A stretch of 64,000 nucleotides of DNA, taken from assembly GCF_000350225.1 (NCBI RefSeq), contig NW_005178881.1, forward strand, positions 68,739 to 132,738, written 5' to 3'. Positions 20,976 through 32,362 of this stretch are shown one piece after another. Made by a program: the position numbers and the translations under genes. The notes under the pieces are model-generated. The model saw nothing but the letters and a program-made list of their open reading frames with translations. It was not told where the DNA came from and searched no databases. This DNA comes from Chondrus crispus. Lineage: Eukaryota; Rhodophyta; Florideophyceae; Gigartinales; Gigartinaceae. Numbering within the stretch: the stretch's first letter is position 1; the number at the start of each line of letters is the position of its first letter.

Positions 20976-21059
20976 CGACAGGGCTCGCTACTCCGCCACC
21001 CCAAGCCTTAATATAAACCACATCACATTCGTGTCCTGCGCCTCGATAGAACCAAGTTC

Positions 21060-22221
21060 ATCTCTCAAAGTTCAGATAGTAGACTGAAATGTCTTGTTGA
21101 TATAGGAGTCGCACGGCTGCTAAAAGTGAGACGTGTTGGCAGGGCTTTGAACAACTTCGCTTCTTTTTGCCACACAGTTCTCAAGACGATCATATCTATC
21201 CCGTGACAAGTGTCCATCGAGTGAAAGCACAAAATTAGTGCCTGGACCAACTACTTTTCGAACATGGCGATCAACATGCTCTACAATGAACGGGATTAAC
21301 CGCTTTTCCATCCATTCGTTTTGGGTTGGAAACAACGCTGCGTCCCCGGGAAACCCCCCGTAGTAGATAGCCAATGTGGTTTTCCATCAGAATCGCGATA
21401 AAAATCATCATTTAATGGCTCAATCCAACTTGACATCACATTTTGCCGGCAAAAACAAAAAGGCGGTAGCTTTCGTCCAAAGACAGAGGTTACCACCAGA
21501 GCTTTTACATGGTTTCCAGAGCCTGAAGCACTCGCGGATACAAAAAACCTTCCGTGGTGGGTAGATGAGCATCCCAATACCTTCGTTTTTTGACCCATTC
21601 GGCATCGACTTTTGCTTCGCCCAAATTCCAGAATAAGTTACCGCTTTCGGATATTCTTTCGTTAGCCACGGCTATGCGTTTCAGGGCGTCAGAATAGGTC
21701 TTAACATGATCGTACTGCTCTCCTTTGAGCTTTGCATTTTCTCTTTTCACGAACGTGCGAAACGTAATATATCTATTTCCAGCTCGGAACGAGCGTACCA
21801 CATCCCCACTCGGAACTCTATTTTTGACCCTCTGATCCGTCCGTCCCCAGCAATTGCCCCGAAATGCGGGTCAGCTCACGAACGTCCACTGCCAAACTTC
21901 TATGCGCACATTCCACTATCTTATTCTTGATCAATTCCTCCTCTTCTGTTGTCAAAACCGACCTGGAACCAGCACTATTACGACTTTGGTCCAGCAGCTT
22001 TTCGAGCGAATTCTGGTCTGGAACCGACCATGGTGGGTTTCAGGCGAGCGATTGTGCCAATTGAAAGTTTGCAGACACGCCTTATCTAGCGGAATGTTTT
22101 CCCTTGTGGCAGCATTTCGACCGCCAAAGTGCGCGTTTTGCCACTGTTTTCGTCTCGTTTGCTGCGATGTATGACATCTTGAGCCTGTTTCTGGATAGAC
22201 TTTGTCGTCATGGCTCACCAA
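21060..22221 (-). pseudogene. Decayed pogo/Fot1-type (DDE_1) transposase
   Basis: Reading on the minus strand through several frameshifts and stops gives the order of a Tc1-mariner, pogo-like transposase: an N-terminal segment with LDQSRNSAGSRSVLT and an ELI-x-NKI-VECA-like block (around 22000-21850), a block with FWNLGEAKVDAE (21700-21600) where NLDE is normally found so the first catalytic Asp reads as Gly, a VTSVFGRKLPPF block, and the second site VLSLDGHLSRDRY with PANTSHFLQP (21250-21100). Members move DNA between TA dinucleotides. The frame is broken at least four times, so the gene is dead. Confidence 0.6.
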
Positions 22222-22860
22222 GGTTTGAATCTTGAGACTGTTGACGTGAGAGAAGAGCCATTATCAGCCGTCCTAACATTATGTCGAAACTGGCCACCTG
22301 ACAACTTCGACGGGTTCTCAGCCCGGTCAGTTTCGGTATGGGGATTTTTCGCGGGAGCTAGAATGAGACTCAGGAGGCGTTTCAGCGTGATGGGATGTGT
22401 TGGGATGTGTTTTATTGGGGAGGTAGCCAATTTTACAGGGAGTTATAATATAAAATAAAAGAGTTAATGCTGCGTTTAGTGGGGCGATCGTGGTCTTTTT
22501 TATAGCAAAAAGGGGGTAAAATGGCTTTTGTTGTAGTGTTGAGGGCGTGAATTGCGCGAATTTGTTGCATAAGGCGGGCGAAGGGAAGAATATCAGTATT
22601 ATGTTAGACCCGACCACTGAAATGTCGCCTTTCACCCGTCCCAAACAACACAATTGTGATTCTTCGCCCGTGTAGTAATCCAAAATGGCAAGTAATCGAG
22701 CTATTAAACTCAACATTTCTAGAACACGGATACTGTACGGACAATTAATCTCGTGATCGGTCACGCCGATGTGCCCCCCTTATCGACTGTTTCAACCTCC
22801 ACAATACGCCACAGCATCACGTTTGTCACGTTACTCCGTGTCCAGCGAAGGGGGAGTAAA

Positions 22861-23145
22861 ATGTACAAATGCGCTGCACAAAGCGGCAGGAGCAAGTTTC
22901 GACTTTTCAAAATGCGCTTATTGCCCCAGACCATGGCGCAGGGTATCCGTCACCTTACCACTGTGGAAGAAGGTGTGACACCCCTCAACGACGTTTTTTG
23001 CGTATCTGCGCGCAACGCAACATTGCGTGAAATGAAGAAACAGTACAAGCGTCTTGCCGTTCTCGTCCACCCCTACAAAGTGCGGGTAGTTCAACTGCAC
23101 TGTGCGGACGGGTGTATGAAAGTACTAACGCGTGCCATGCCTTAG
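22861..23145 (+). pseudogene. J-domain-like fragment inside the inverted-repeat element
   Basis: A short open frame from ATG 22861 encodes a J-domain-like segment: a DVFCVSARNATLREMKKQYK stretch, then RLAVLVHPYK. The diagnostic HPD tripeptide of DnaJ co-chaperones reads HPY here (the usual HPDK becomes HPYK), so it could not stimulate Hsp70 normally. The frame stops at 23145 and related sequence (AESEVRY) continues for a few residues past the stop. It is probably the first exon-like part of the gene that continues at 23269. Confidence 0.45.
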
Positions 23146-23268
23146 GCGGAGAGCGAAGTGCGGTACATATAAATCGATGAGGGTATTCAATGTGGTAAGG
23201 TCGTTTTACTGCCGGCATTCATCGCGTTTAGCAAAACCTCTTCCGAAAGAGCTCTCTCTCTCGACAAA

Positions 23269-24224
23269 ATGGAACGCGCTGCGCAAGAGAAACAAGACAA
23301 TGTCAGGGAGACTCAACGCCAAAGAGAACGCTCGAACAATGAAGAGCACGAGAAGGCTTCGAAGGGCGCGTCAAACGTTTGCAGTGACAGCGAGGAAGAC
23401 GCTGTACGGGAGAGGCAGGCGAGAGCCTGGAAGCAATTGAAAAAAGAGAGAGAAGAGGCAGCTAGGGCTGCCCAACTGCAAAAGGAGAAGAAAAGAAGAG
23501 CAAGGGCTGCGCAGCTGCAGAAGGAAAGAGACAGAGAGGAAAAGGAGAGAACAGAGAGAGAAATGGCTTCTCACTTGCGGGAGGTGCTTGAAAACGATGA
23601 TACTGACAAGGATGGAGAGGATGAAGATAGTATGTCCAACGGCAAACGTAACGATGATGTGGACGAGGTAGAGAAATGTATAACTCCACCGCCATCCCGT
23701 CGTCTTTTCTGCCGATTTCGCGGCACAGCAGACGATCCTTCTCGCGAGAGCAGGGCGGACAAATGGACGAGGAAAATGTCAGCAAGGATGGCGAAAATTT
23801 AGGGGTGTTCGCAGACGTGGAGAGAATGGAAGAATGCATCGACGGAGTACAATTTGAAGATGGCGGAGATGATCTTGGGAGTGAGGCAGGAAGGAATTTA
23901 GAGGAAGACAGGGAGGTGGCCGGGTGCTTGGAAATTGATTCCAAAGAAGACGTTACGTCGGACAAGGACTTGCGGCAGGGGAGGATGCGGCGGTAACACA
24001 ACTGGGCATACCGTCGGAAGGGGTAAGTTGGAAGGGGTTGGAAATACGGTTGAGGATGGTCGTGGGGATGGTTTCGGTAAAGGAGAGAGCGGGGGAGTGT
24101 CGTCTAGGATGATGGCCCTGCTGCGAAGAAGAAGCGTGTGTACTCCTGTACTTTGTGTCGGATGGCAGATCACACAGTGAAGGACTGCTCTCTGAAACAG
24201 CTGTATGGGGATACTGCAGAGTAG
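23269..24224 (+). pseudogene. Charged coiled-coil protein with terminal zinc-knuckle-like motif, decayed
   Basis: The open frame 23269-23802 encodes a very Glu/Lys/Arg-rich protein with predicted long coiled coil (repeated AARAAQLQKEKKRR-type heptads). It is continued in the next frame by another acidic segment (about 23763-23996) and, after further shifts, by a short Lys-rich piece with CTLCRMADHTVKDC, a C-x2-C-x5-H-x4-C knuckle, ending at 24224. The order J-domain, coiled coil, knuckle within one inverted-repeat element suggests a single captured or element-borne gene now broken by at least two shifts. Function unknown. Confidence 0.4.
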
Positions 24225-24510
24225 CCCAGTAGCCGCTCTTTTAGTAACGCCTTAGTATCCGATTTCGCCTGTCATTTAGTACAATTTATAGCACCGTCCA
24301 CTTTGTTCAGATTCTGTCGCTCCTCACGAACAACCAAATTCTTTTCTGTCACCCCCATGTTGAAGACGTCACCCATACATCCCTACAAATATTTCTCAAT
24401 CGGATGGGTGCCTCAGCAAATTTGACCGCGTCACCCCCTCCACACTACAAGAAAAGCCATTTCACCCCCTTTTTGCCACAAAAAAGATCACGATCGCCCC
24501 ACTAAACGCA

Positions 24511-27500
24511 AAATCTCCCAATAAAATTGGTGCAAAGCTATGCATATTGTGTGCAGACACCTTTTGAAGCTGTGTTCCAAATTCTCCCTTTTCAAAATTA
24601 CGCTGATGGGAAAGGGTAGTCTGTTAATTACACAACCCTGATAGCGAATATTTGGGACTTGGGAAATGATGAGAGTCTTTGTCACAAGTTTGTGACCAGA
24701 ATCTACAAATTTGTAGCACCCCAAAATCGTCTACAACCGGGGCACAGGGTTAACGCATTCACAGGAGTGATGATATCCGGTGAAATGTGGTGTTGACGAA
24801 ACGTGAACTGCAAAAGGCGACATCAGGCAGCTCAGGGTGGCACAGAGCGGCACAGGGTAGTACATGCAGTGTAAGGGCGGCATGGACTGGGGCAGGGCGG
24901 GACAGGAAAGCACAGGGCCGTTCACATCGACACAATCCGTCATACAGTAGTCGCTCGAAAACTGCAACAGGTTGGTGGACCACGGACCATTGCAGTTACA
25001 GTATCGCAGAGTTGCAGTTACCGAACGGTTATGATAGACTTTCTGTCACGTGTTAGGAAATATTTTGCAAGATTTTATTGCCTTCATTGATAACTGAACG
25101 GTGAATCTGGAAAAGGGGGATCTTCGATTGAAGGCGCATCGACACTATCAGAAAGAAAAACATTGTCAAACCGACCCTTCCGCTGAAGTTTTACTTGGCC
25201 GTTCAAACGGACCGTTTCAGCCAGACCGTTTCAAGTTACCGTTCATACTAAGACTTGGAAACGGTTAGGATTCGTTACGCCATTTTTTTGCGTAATGCAT
25301 CTGCAGAGGCAATTGGAAATCGACTACCGGCGGAAAACAAGGCTGTATGAGAGAGGCAGTTTAAACTCCATTGCCACTCCACTCTCTTCCTCAAATCGTC
25401 GCTTGATCTACCACCTCCCCCCTCAACTCCGCTGCTCATGTAATCAAGTCGTCGTTCTGTTCTGTTTCTTTCCGTACTCTTTCTTGCGTGGCTTAACCCT
25501 TCAAGAATGTTTTCATTCTCATGCTTGGTAAGATAACGCGACTTTCGGTCCCTGCTTGCGCTTGCTCACTTCGAATGATCGCGTTATCGATTTGTTTCCC
25601 TACTTCTTTAGGCACTGGAAACTCGCGCCACGCTAGGGCGGATAACGGTAGTGCATCTACCCATTCGTGCTGGGTTAATCATTAGGGTAATTAGCCACCG
25701 TAAGCATCTTTTGGACCGAGTTCCATTCAGGGTCATTTGATAATAAGGTGTAAGCTTTTTTCTTCACACTATTCATTTGAAAATGTTGACAATCGTATTC
25801 TGCTTGGCACTCCAGAGAGCATCAGACTGCGACCAGCACCCTGGGCCTTTCTGAGCCCACCTAAAGCTGCAACAGAGTATTAAATGTATGGCCCTCTATT
25901 TTCAATCTTTCGGCCTGCTCAAAATTTTCTTTTTTGTAAAAGCGAAAGGTAAGCCTGGACCATGTTTGTTGTGAACGATAGACGAAGCGGACGAGGCTTT
26001 GAAGATTGTTTGCCGCCTAAACATTCATTCAAAGAGTCTATTTATTATTTTAAAGTTGATCCGGTCCTGCGAAATTGTCCTAACGTTCAGTGAGATTTCT
26101 TTTTTTCCGTTGCAGTTCGCGAATTTGCACCGATATTGATTTTAAATTACAATTAGATGGATACCGTGCCCGATTCACACATATCGTTGCACTTAGCGGG
26201 CAGTTGCACTTAGCGAGTGTTGCAGTTATTGAACAACTACTGTACGACAGCAGTGCCAGAGGCAGTGCTGGGCAGCGAAAGCGGCGGAGGAGCGGGCTTC
26301 GGACGTAATGTATGAGGGGACCGGGCGGCATGTGGCGGCATAAAGAGGGGACTATTGCAAGAGGTACAGTAAGACAGACGTATTCTGGCTGGTCACAGAG
26401 AGCATGAAACCAGTCGCCAGCCGAATGATGTCAGATGAGAATTTCTGTAAGGGCTCTTTGTTGGGCCGTGCCTACAGTACCCTTCTCTCACTGGTATAAT
26501 TTGGGTAATAGAGAGTTTTTGAAAACAAAAAATTGCTAAATTGTGGTGGCTATCCGATCGACAATTCTTTGTCACATTTTAGCGAGTTTTGCGCCGACGG
26601 AGAGTTTTTGAACCTTGCAAAGTAGTGAATAACTGAAACCCTTCCAACCCCGTACTGAGTGCTACAGCCCTCGCCCTATATCTTCAGCGCCCAAACCCAC
26701 CATGCGTCAAAAATCGTACAACAAACGAGCTGCTGTAGCCAAAACACGCTCGACCACACGGCGACTTTGCTTGTCGATGGTGGCATGTCGCACACGCTCC
26801 ATCCCATTTTATTTTGCCTGCAAGCGCCTACTACTGCGAATAGATCTAACCAAACTCATACGACGGATGGTCGCTGTAAGTTGTATGTCGTTCAAGTTTA
26901 ACATTCATTCCGACCTCCGCTGTCTCCAGGAATTCCGCTTTAGGGGCCACAGCCATCATAGGTTTCAGAAGGCCGATGTCAAGCTGTGCAGGAAACCTGA
27001 ACCGCTTTGTGCCCTGCCCGTTGCCGAGGGGAGGGGGGCTCGGGTGGGGGGCACATGTGGCGGAAGAGGGTGGAACCGGTGAGGGAGATGATGGTGATGG
27101 GGATGAGAATACGGGTGAGGAAGGGATGAAGTGAGGTGATGATGGCGGGGGTGGTGGGTGCGGATTTGTTTCGAGTTGGATTTGAATGGGGAGAGAGGGG
27201 CTAGTCGGTGAAAGTTGTTGTGGGGAAGGTGTGGACGGCAACGTTGCCATTTGAAGGGGAAGGGAGGCAACGCCCGTTCCACGGATAGTGTTCTGGAACA
27301 AGACGGGTAGGCAGGTGTGGCTTTCCCCTGTAGGCATGATGGGTCTTGCGGCTCAATGGGTTTGCTAGATCCAATTTTTGGCGGGAGAACGAGAGGTGGA
27401 CACGAGGTGTAAGGTACCCTTCCATATGGCGTCCTTTTTAAATTCGCTATTTTAATTGATATTGCGACTTGTGACTAAAGAACGCAAGAATTTTGTTGCT

Positions 27501-28833
27501 ATAGAGAAAAGCTGTCCTGCCACGTGTGCGAAATAACGATTTTTTAGTCACCACTTCGGCTTCAAAAACTCTCTAATGGTGTATTTTGGGCACTTTTCAA
27601 CCCACGATTCTCTGACCTCCCCGCCTTCCACAACTATGCAGAGTCCATCTCTCTCACTATACACACACGCACCCAGCAGCACCTGGACAGTAAAGTTTTT
27701 TCCTCCTCTTCTCTGTCCGCCTCCTGGCTCGACGGTGGCGGTATGCCGCCGGAAATGAGAGCTCAAACCCTCGCACACAAGTGACGAATCAAAAGAGTAG
27801 AGAAGAGCGCGCTAGCTAGCCGCGCAAAACGCCTTTTTCTATAACTGAGAATATTAAAGAAAGCAGTAGACGCCCTCAAAGCATCGTATGAGTGTTAGAA
27901 GCATGAAAGGCGTGGCTTTTCTGACGTGCAATGCCCCTCAGATGCTCTCACAGCCTGCGATATGTGGAAATGTGGACAGTAAACACACACTGGCTATCAA
28001 GGCACGCGGGCGGCGTGTGTCAACAAGGTCAGTTGGTGAGAAGGGAAGTAAGGCGCCTGTTGGAAGAGAGGAGGTTGTTCGCAATTCGGAGAGCAGTTTT
28101 TGGACTTCTCTGGATGATATTTCCTTAAAAAAATGGCCTAGACGTTCTCCGCCTTGTCGATAAGGGAGGGAAGAGAGTACTCGTGCAGATCGGCAGCACG
28201 TCGCGGCGCGGAGTTCGCTGGGATTGTCGCAACTCCGATGTAAAAGTATTTATGTGGGTACCCGAATTGTGCCGGATGGCACATGGAGCGGCCAAAATTT
28301 GATTTTTTGGTACCGAAAAACCGGCCAGTAGAGAGGTAAAATGACCGATTTCAGGAAAATCCTTAACGTGACCAAGTTATACCAGTGAGAAGGGTACAAC
28401 ACTGTAGGAAGTAAACTGAAGGGCTTCACCCGTTTGTCCGAGAATGGGTCCTGCAGCGTTCTTCAGCAGCGGTGCTGTAATGTAAACATCTGTGGGTGGT
28501 CAAACGGAATTAATGGAATTACAGTCACGAGCCAAATAGGGGGCATGAGGTACAGTTGACGGCGGCTGTGTACAGCTGCGGGACAGTTTCTGTCATAAAG
28601 ATGTCGTGTCCACGTGTGAGAGGTGGGTGTACAGTACACCAGCACCCGTATGCTAGATGGACAGTGCAACCAATCCTGTCGGGATCCACAAGAAAATATC
28701 TCGTGGTCTCCCTGCGCAGCACCCAAACCAACGCAGATGGTGTCGCGTTTGTAGTGCAGTCTCTGGTCCGTGACGCGACGATTCAGCTCTCCTGCACTTC
28801 CTGCTTCATCCCCTTCCAGCGCTCTTCCAAAGA
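24511..28833. other. Gene-poor stretch
   Basis: About 4.3 kb without a gene I can support. Short open frames are scattered on both strands and lack conserved motifs. A 10-bp-arm dyad (GATAACGCGA ... TCGCGTTATC) lies at 25531-25586 and a small hairpin around GTTACGC/GCGTAA at 25275-25293. One weak frame is listed separately at 26846-27337. Confidence 0.6.
26846..27337 (-). CDS. Weak ORF with proline-rich N-terminus and possible Myb/SANT-like end
   Basis: 163 codons from an ATG at 27337. The first two thirds are Pro/Ser-rich low complexity. The last 50 residues (KRFRFPAQLDIGLLK and onward, with V-x-x-x-VKLERH) loosely recall the helix-rich N-terminal domain of Myb/SANT-like proteins carried by algal and fungal transposons. 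It may equally be a non-coding GC-skewed frame. Confidence 0.2.
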   Translation of the reverse strand: MPTGESHTCLPVLFQNTIRGTGVASLPLQMATLPSTPSPQQLSPTSPSLPIQIQLETNPHPPPPPSSPHFIPSSPVFSSPSPSSPSPVPPSSATCAPHPSPPPLGNGQGTKRFRFPAQLDIGLLKPMMAVAPKAEFLETAEVGMNVKLERHTTYSDHPSYEFG

Positions 28834-29112
28834 GTGTTCCCCAGGTCACACTATCATCATTCTGTACAACCACCTGTGATCCTGCCCTGGCCGCTCCCAT
28901 TGTTACTCAACGGTAAAGGCACACTATCTCACATACAATCAGGTTACAGGTTTCTGCCACAGCCTTGCCATACTGTGCCGCACCTCAACAGAAGCACCCG
29001 CGCTCCCCATAGCCTGCGGCCGACCCCACTCACTCTCTTCGTCTTCTCTCTTCTTCCCCGCACTCTCCCCGCTCCCCGCTCCCCGCTCCCCGTTCCGATC
29101 AACCGCACCGTC

Positions 29113-29796
29113 ATGGCGCCCCTGCTCGGCGAGATCGCGCCGAACTTCAGCGCGGAGACGACGCACGGCCCGATCGACTTCCACACGTACATCGAGTCGT
29201 CGTGGGCGGTGCTATTCTCGCACCCCGCCGACTTCACGCCAGTGTGCACGACGGAGCTAGCGCGAGTGTCGCAGCTGCTGCCGGAGTTCGAGGCGCGCAA
29301 CGTCAAGGTCCTGGCACTGTCCTGCGACGACCTGCAGTCGCACACGGGCTGGCTGGCGGACATCTCCGCCTACGGCAAAGGCTGCCCTATGGGCCCTAAG
29401 GGCGAGGGTTTCCCGATCATCGCCGACGCCTCCCGCGACGTCGCCAGGCTCTACGGAATGATCCCCGCCGACCACCCCGTCGATGACAAGGGCATGCCCA
29501 TGACCGTGCGCTCCGTTTTTGTTGTCGGCTTGGATAAGAAGATCAAGCTTAGCTTGACCTACCCGGCGAGTACCGGCAGGAGCTTCGACGAGATTCTCAG
29601 GGTCATCGACTCGCTGCAGCTCGCCGTTAGCCACAAGGTCGCTACCCCAGTCGACTGGACGAAGGGCAAGGACTGTGTCGTGCTCCCGTCCGTGTCTAAC
29701 GATAAGGCACAGGAGCTGTTTCCGAAGGGATTCAAGCCCGCGGAACTGCCCAGTGGGAAACAGTACTTGAGAATGACCCCTCAGCCGGACCTTTAA
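29113..29796 (+). CDS. 1-Cys peroxiredoxin (PRDX6 type)
   Basis: This 227-residue protein reduces hydrogen peroxide and organic hydroperoxides, probably in the cytosol or nucleus. The peroxidatic site PADFTPVCTTEL puts the catalytic Cys at residue 45. The Arg of the active site lies in the MTVRSVFVV segment, and the C-terminal domain (PVDWTKGKDCVVLPSV) is typical of the Prx6 subfamily, as is the overall length of about 220 residues. There is no resolving Cys in the position of 2-Cys enzymes. The ATG at 29113 is chosen because homology starts at GEIAPNF six residues in; the in-frame extension to 28834 has no conserved content. The gene is single-exon with its own promoter; no neighbour within 1 kb. 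Confidence 0.93.
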   Translation: MAPLLGEIAPNFSAETTHGPIDFHTYIESSWAVLFSHPADFTPVCTTELARVSQLLPEFEARNVKVLALSCDDLQSHTGWLADISAYGKGCPMGPKGEGFPIIADASRDVARLYGMIPADHPVDDKGMPMTVRSVFVVGLDKKIKLSLTYPASTGRSFDEILRVIDSLQLAVSHKVATPVDWTKGKDCVVLPSVSNDKAQELFPKGFKPAELPSGKQYLRMTPQPDL

Positions 29797-32069
29797 GAGA
29801 GTTGCTACGTCCTTAGACACCTGCTGCGTCGCACAGCTTGCATTGCTAGTTGAAGGGAAAGATTACTTAGAAGTAGCGGCGTAAAGTTTACAGATTTCCC
29901 GTCGTTGTTTGACGGTCTCATGGTAATCCTCGCCTCGATTGCGCTGCTTCGTACTCGACAAGGATCTGCTCATCGTGTCACATTTTCCCCTACCTAAAAT
30001 ATGCCGGTGGCGCCTCGGCCGAGGTGGTAATATGGCAAGATCAGTGTGGGAAGAAGTTCGTTGCCACGTCGGCTGGAGCGGCAAGATGCGAGGTGGGGAG
30101 AAACGCCACTTCCTACCGCTTGAAGTTCAAGCGGGTGTGTCTAGAATCGTTGTTCAAAAACCTTGAACAACGATTCTGGACACATCCTACAAGGACATAA
30201 ATAAACATGTACCCTTCGGTAGATCAGGACGCCGCGCCTGGCGGGCACCACGTGTTCCAAAATGTGGTCAATACCCGTTGACAGAGTTTTCCTCAGTGTA
30301 ATTTGTGGGGAATCTGCTGCGGCTTACCAGCGTTTCCGACATCCCATTGGTCCTGGTGGACCCGTCAACAAAGATTGCGGCCTATTTCTCGCCGCATGTG
30401 AAGGGAGGAACAGGGACCGCGAAAACGACAACTTCGCTTTTCCAAGGTGCTTTTGTTTAAGTGGAACATTGTATTTTGATGGTTTATTGAGGGGCCGAGG
30501 TGCCAACATCTAAAATGTGCTGTTGGAATCAAAAATACGGTTTCTGGCCTGATTAGGCCGCTTCTATTGTAGCACATAATGCGTTTTTATATATATTTCC
30601 GTGCGTGCTGCTAATGAATACCTCGAAAAGCCATTTACGAGGGAGTGAATCTTGCTTAAATTCAGTTAGAAAGCCAATGTGTGATCCAATCTGTGTTTGC
30701 CAAAAAGATCTTTCATGCTCTTGATCTGATTTGAAGGCCGGCGACACTTGACATTCAGTCCTCCTCGTCGCCGACCAGAACCCAGTGAGATTGGATATCT
30801 GCTCCATCCATGCGTTGTCGCGCATCGCCACCATACCAGCTAGCCACGAGCTAGCCTGGTGAGAGGCGCAAGGTCAGAGTATCGATATCGTGAAGTTCTT
30901 GACGCATTGAGGGCTGTACGGTAATCCACTTAGGGGAGATGCCTAAGCATCTCCCTGCCGTGTTTATCCGTACTGTCTCTTGCTCAAGACTACTTCCGAT
31001 AGTGTGGACAGGTCGAGATCTCGCAGTCGCACCAATGGTACGTTTCTGATTCCCTTTCCTTTGATACCCGTTGTGCTACTAGTCACTGAAGATCCGGAGT
31101 TTATCTTCGGACACCTGCGGAGGGCGAACGCCCGCTGAGCTAAACCAATTTTCGTTGTCAAAATCATTTGGTTATTCTCTGAGACTGGTCAACACAATAC
31201 CTTGATCGTGGTTTCCATCATGTTTTGCTTCAGTGACTAACAACTGTTTTCCATGTTTGTATTTCAGAATGGTATGTACCCGTCACCTGAATGTTGGTCG
31301 CCCGCTCGTGACGAAGCAAATTGGATTTTCATCGCGGATTGCTACCGCGTTTTTTTGATCTTCTGTGAAAATATTCCCATTGCCTTCCTTCTGAAGCTAA
31401 GAGTTCTTGAAAGCTGTGCGCTGCCTTCACTTGCTTGAATCCTGAATCTAACCTGTTTCATGTCTGTCCCGAAACTCGCAGCGTCTCATCTCATTTCGTC
31501 GAACTTGTACTTTCTAAGCTTGTAATACCCACCTTACAATTTGTACATTAGGAGCGGCAGGATAACTGTGCATTTCACTTTGGCCATGCAGTAAACACCC
31601 TCACGACAACGTTCGCATTTGCTGCAAAATTTTGCACCCGCAGAATGGTGATCTTTTGGGATGCGCTTTTCTGCAAGCGTTCTAGCAGGAATTTTCAGTC
31701 TCAGGGCCGTTCCTAACTCGCAGTTCATCACAAATTTTTCTTCTCTTGACTTCCAGCAGTGCGTATCTCCCAGGCCTTTAAATTGAATTTTTCAAGAAAA
31801 GCGCTGTAAATGGTAGTAATGTACAGAGCGGAAAATGCCCTTGCAGGACGTCTACGTTTCACATCAGAGAAGCTGCTGCGATCCCCTGGCAACGGCGTTG
31901 GTTCCGATCCCGATTCACGAAGTAGCAATGATTTTCCGACGCCGCTTGTTACAGCAACACCACCGAACTACTGCTGCCATTCTACTCCACGTATCAATCC
32001 ATTTGGGCAACAATCTTTCCTCGGCTGCTTTCAAATGGGACTCTCCCTCGATGCTCTGCACTCGATATG
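29797..32069. other. Intergenic stretch with hairpins
   Basis: No gene recognised over 2.2 kb. It contains the 22-bp-arm hairpin at 30136-30184 listed separately and a GGGGAGATGC/GCATCTCCC dyad at about 30933-30955. Confidence 0.6.
30136..30184. repeat. Hairpin, 22-bp arms, 5-base loop
   Basis: TGTGTCTAGAATCGTTGTTC at the left pairs with its reverse complement at 30163-30184, one mismatch in 22. It lies 340 bases after the peroxiredoxin stop. Confidence 0.9.
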
Positions 32070-32362
32070 TGCGTCTTGCACACAATATGCTAACCATTCT
32101 CGCGTCCATCTATACCTTCCCTCACACCCCCCTTCTTTCACGTCATGCGGACCACCTCCCCCTCCGGTTTCCAACGCTGCCTCCTCCCTCCAAGCCCATT
32201 TCTTTCCACCCCTTCACCTCCACCCCTTCACCCCCCGCTTCTCCTCCGATCGCTGATCCCACATTCGTCTTCTTCTTGGCCACCCTCCTCGTCTTCCTCT
32301 GCATCCTTCACCTCTACCCCACCCGCCATCCACCACTGCCACTCCCCACGCCATATTTCGTT
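32070..32362 (+). repeat. Direct repeat, copy 1 (pyrimidine-rich, encodes a membrane anchor)
   Basis: This stretch and 33735-33985 share extended sequence in the same order, for example CACGTCATGCGG, CCCCGCTTCTCCTC and CTGATCCC. Both encode, in one frame, a hydrophobic segment of the form D-P-x-F-V-x-F-x-A-T-L-x-V. The two copies bracket the Harbinger transposase gene. Confidence 0.75.

Larger units (their letters stand above)
22471..24510. mobile_element. 2-kb segment bounded by about 97-bp inverted repeats
   Basis: The left end 22471-22567 (GCGTTTAGTGGGGCGATCGTGG onward in part) is repeated in inverse orientation at 24414-24510, with about 85% identity over roughly 97 bases by eye, including GCAAAAAGGGGGTRAAATGGCTTTT-like sequence. 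This is the architecture of a DNA transposon. The interior carries no recognisable transposase but a decayed J-domain/coiled-coil gene. No target duplication was resolved because the outer limits of the repeats are diffuse. Confidence 0.7.

Noticed and set aside
28834-29112. N-terminal extension of the peroxiredoxin
   Set aside because: The conserved protein starts at the ATG at 29113; the extension is low-complexity.
31070-31165. tRNA-like sequence on the minus strand (TTTAGCTCAG...)
   Set aside because: A D-arm-like start is present but there is no T-loop GGTTCGA-type box and no consistent cloverleaf.
31835-32362. N-terminal extension of the Harbinger transposase
   Set aside because: It is the repeated pyrimidine-rich sequence and is not part of the transposase family.
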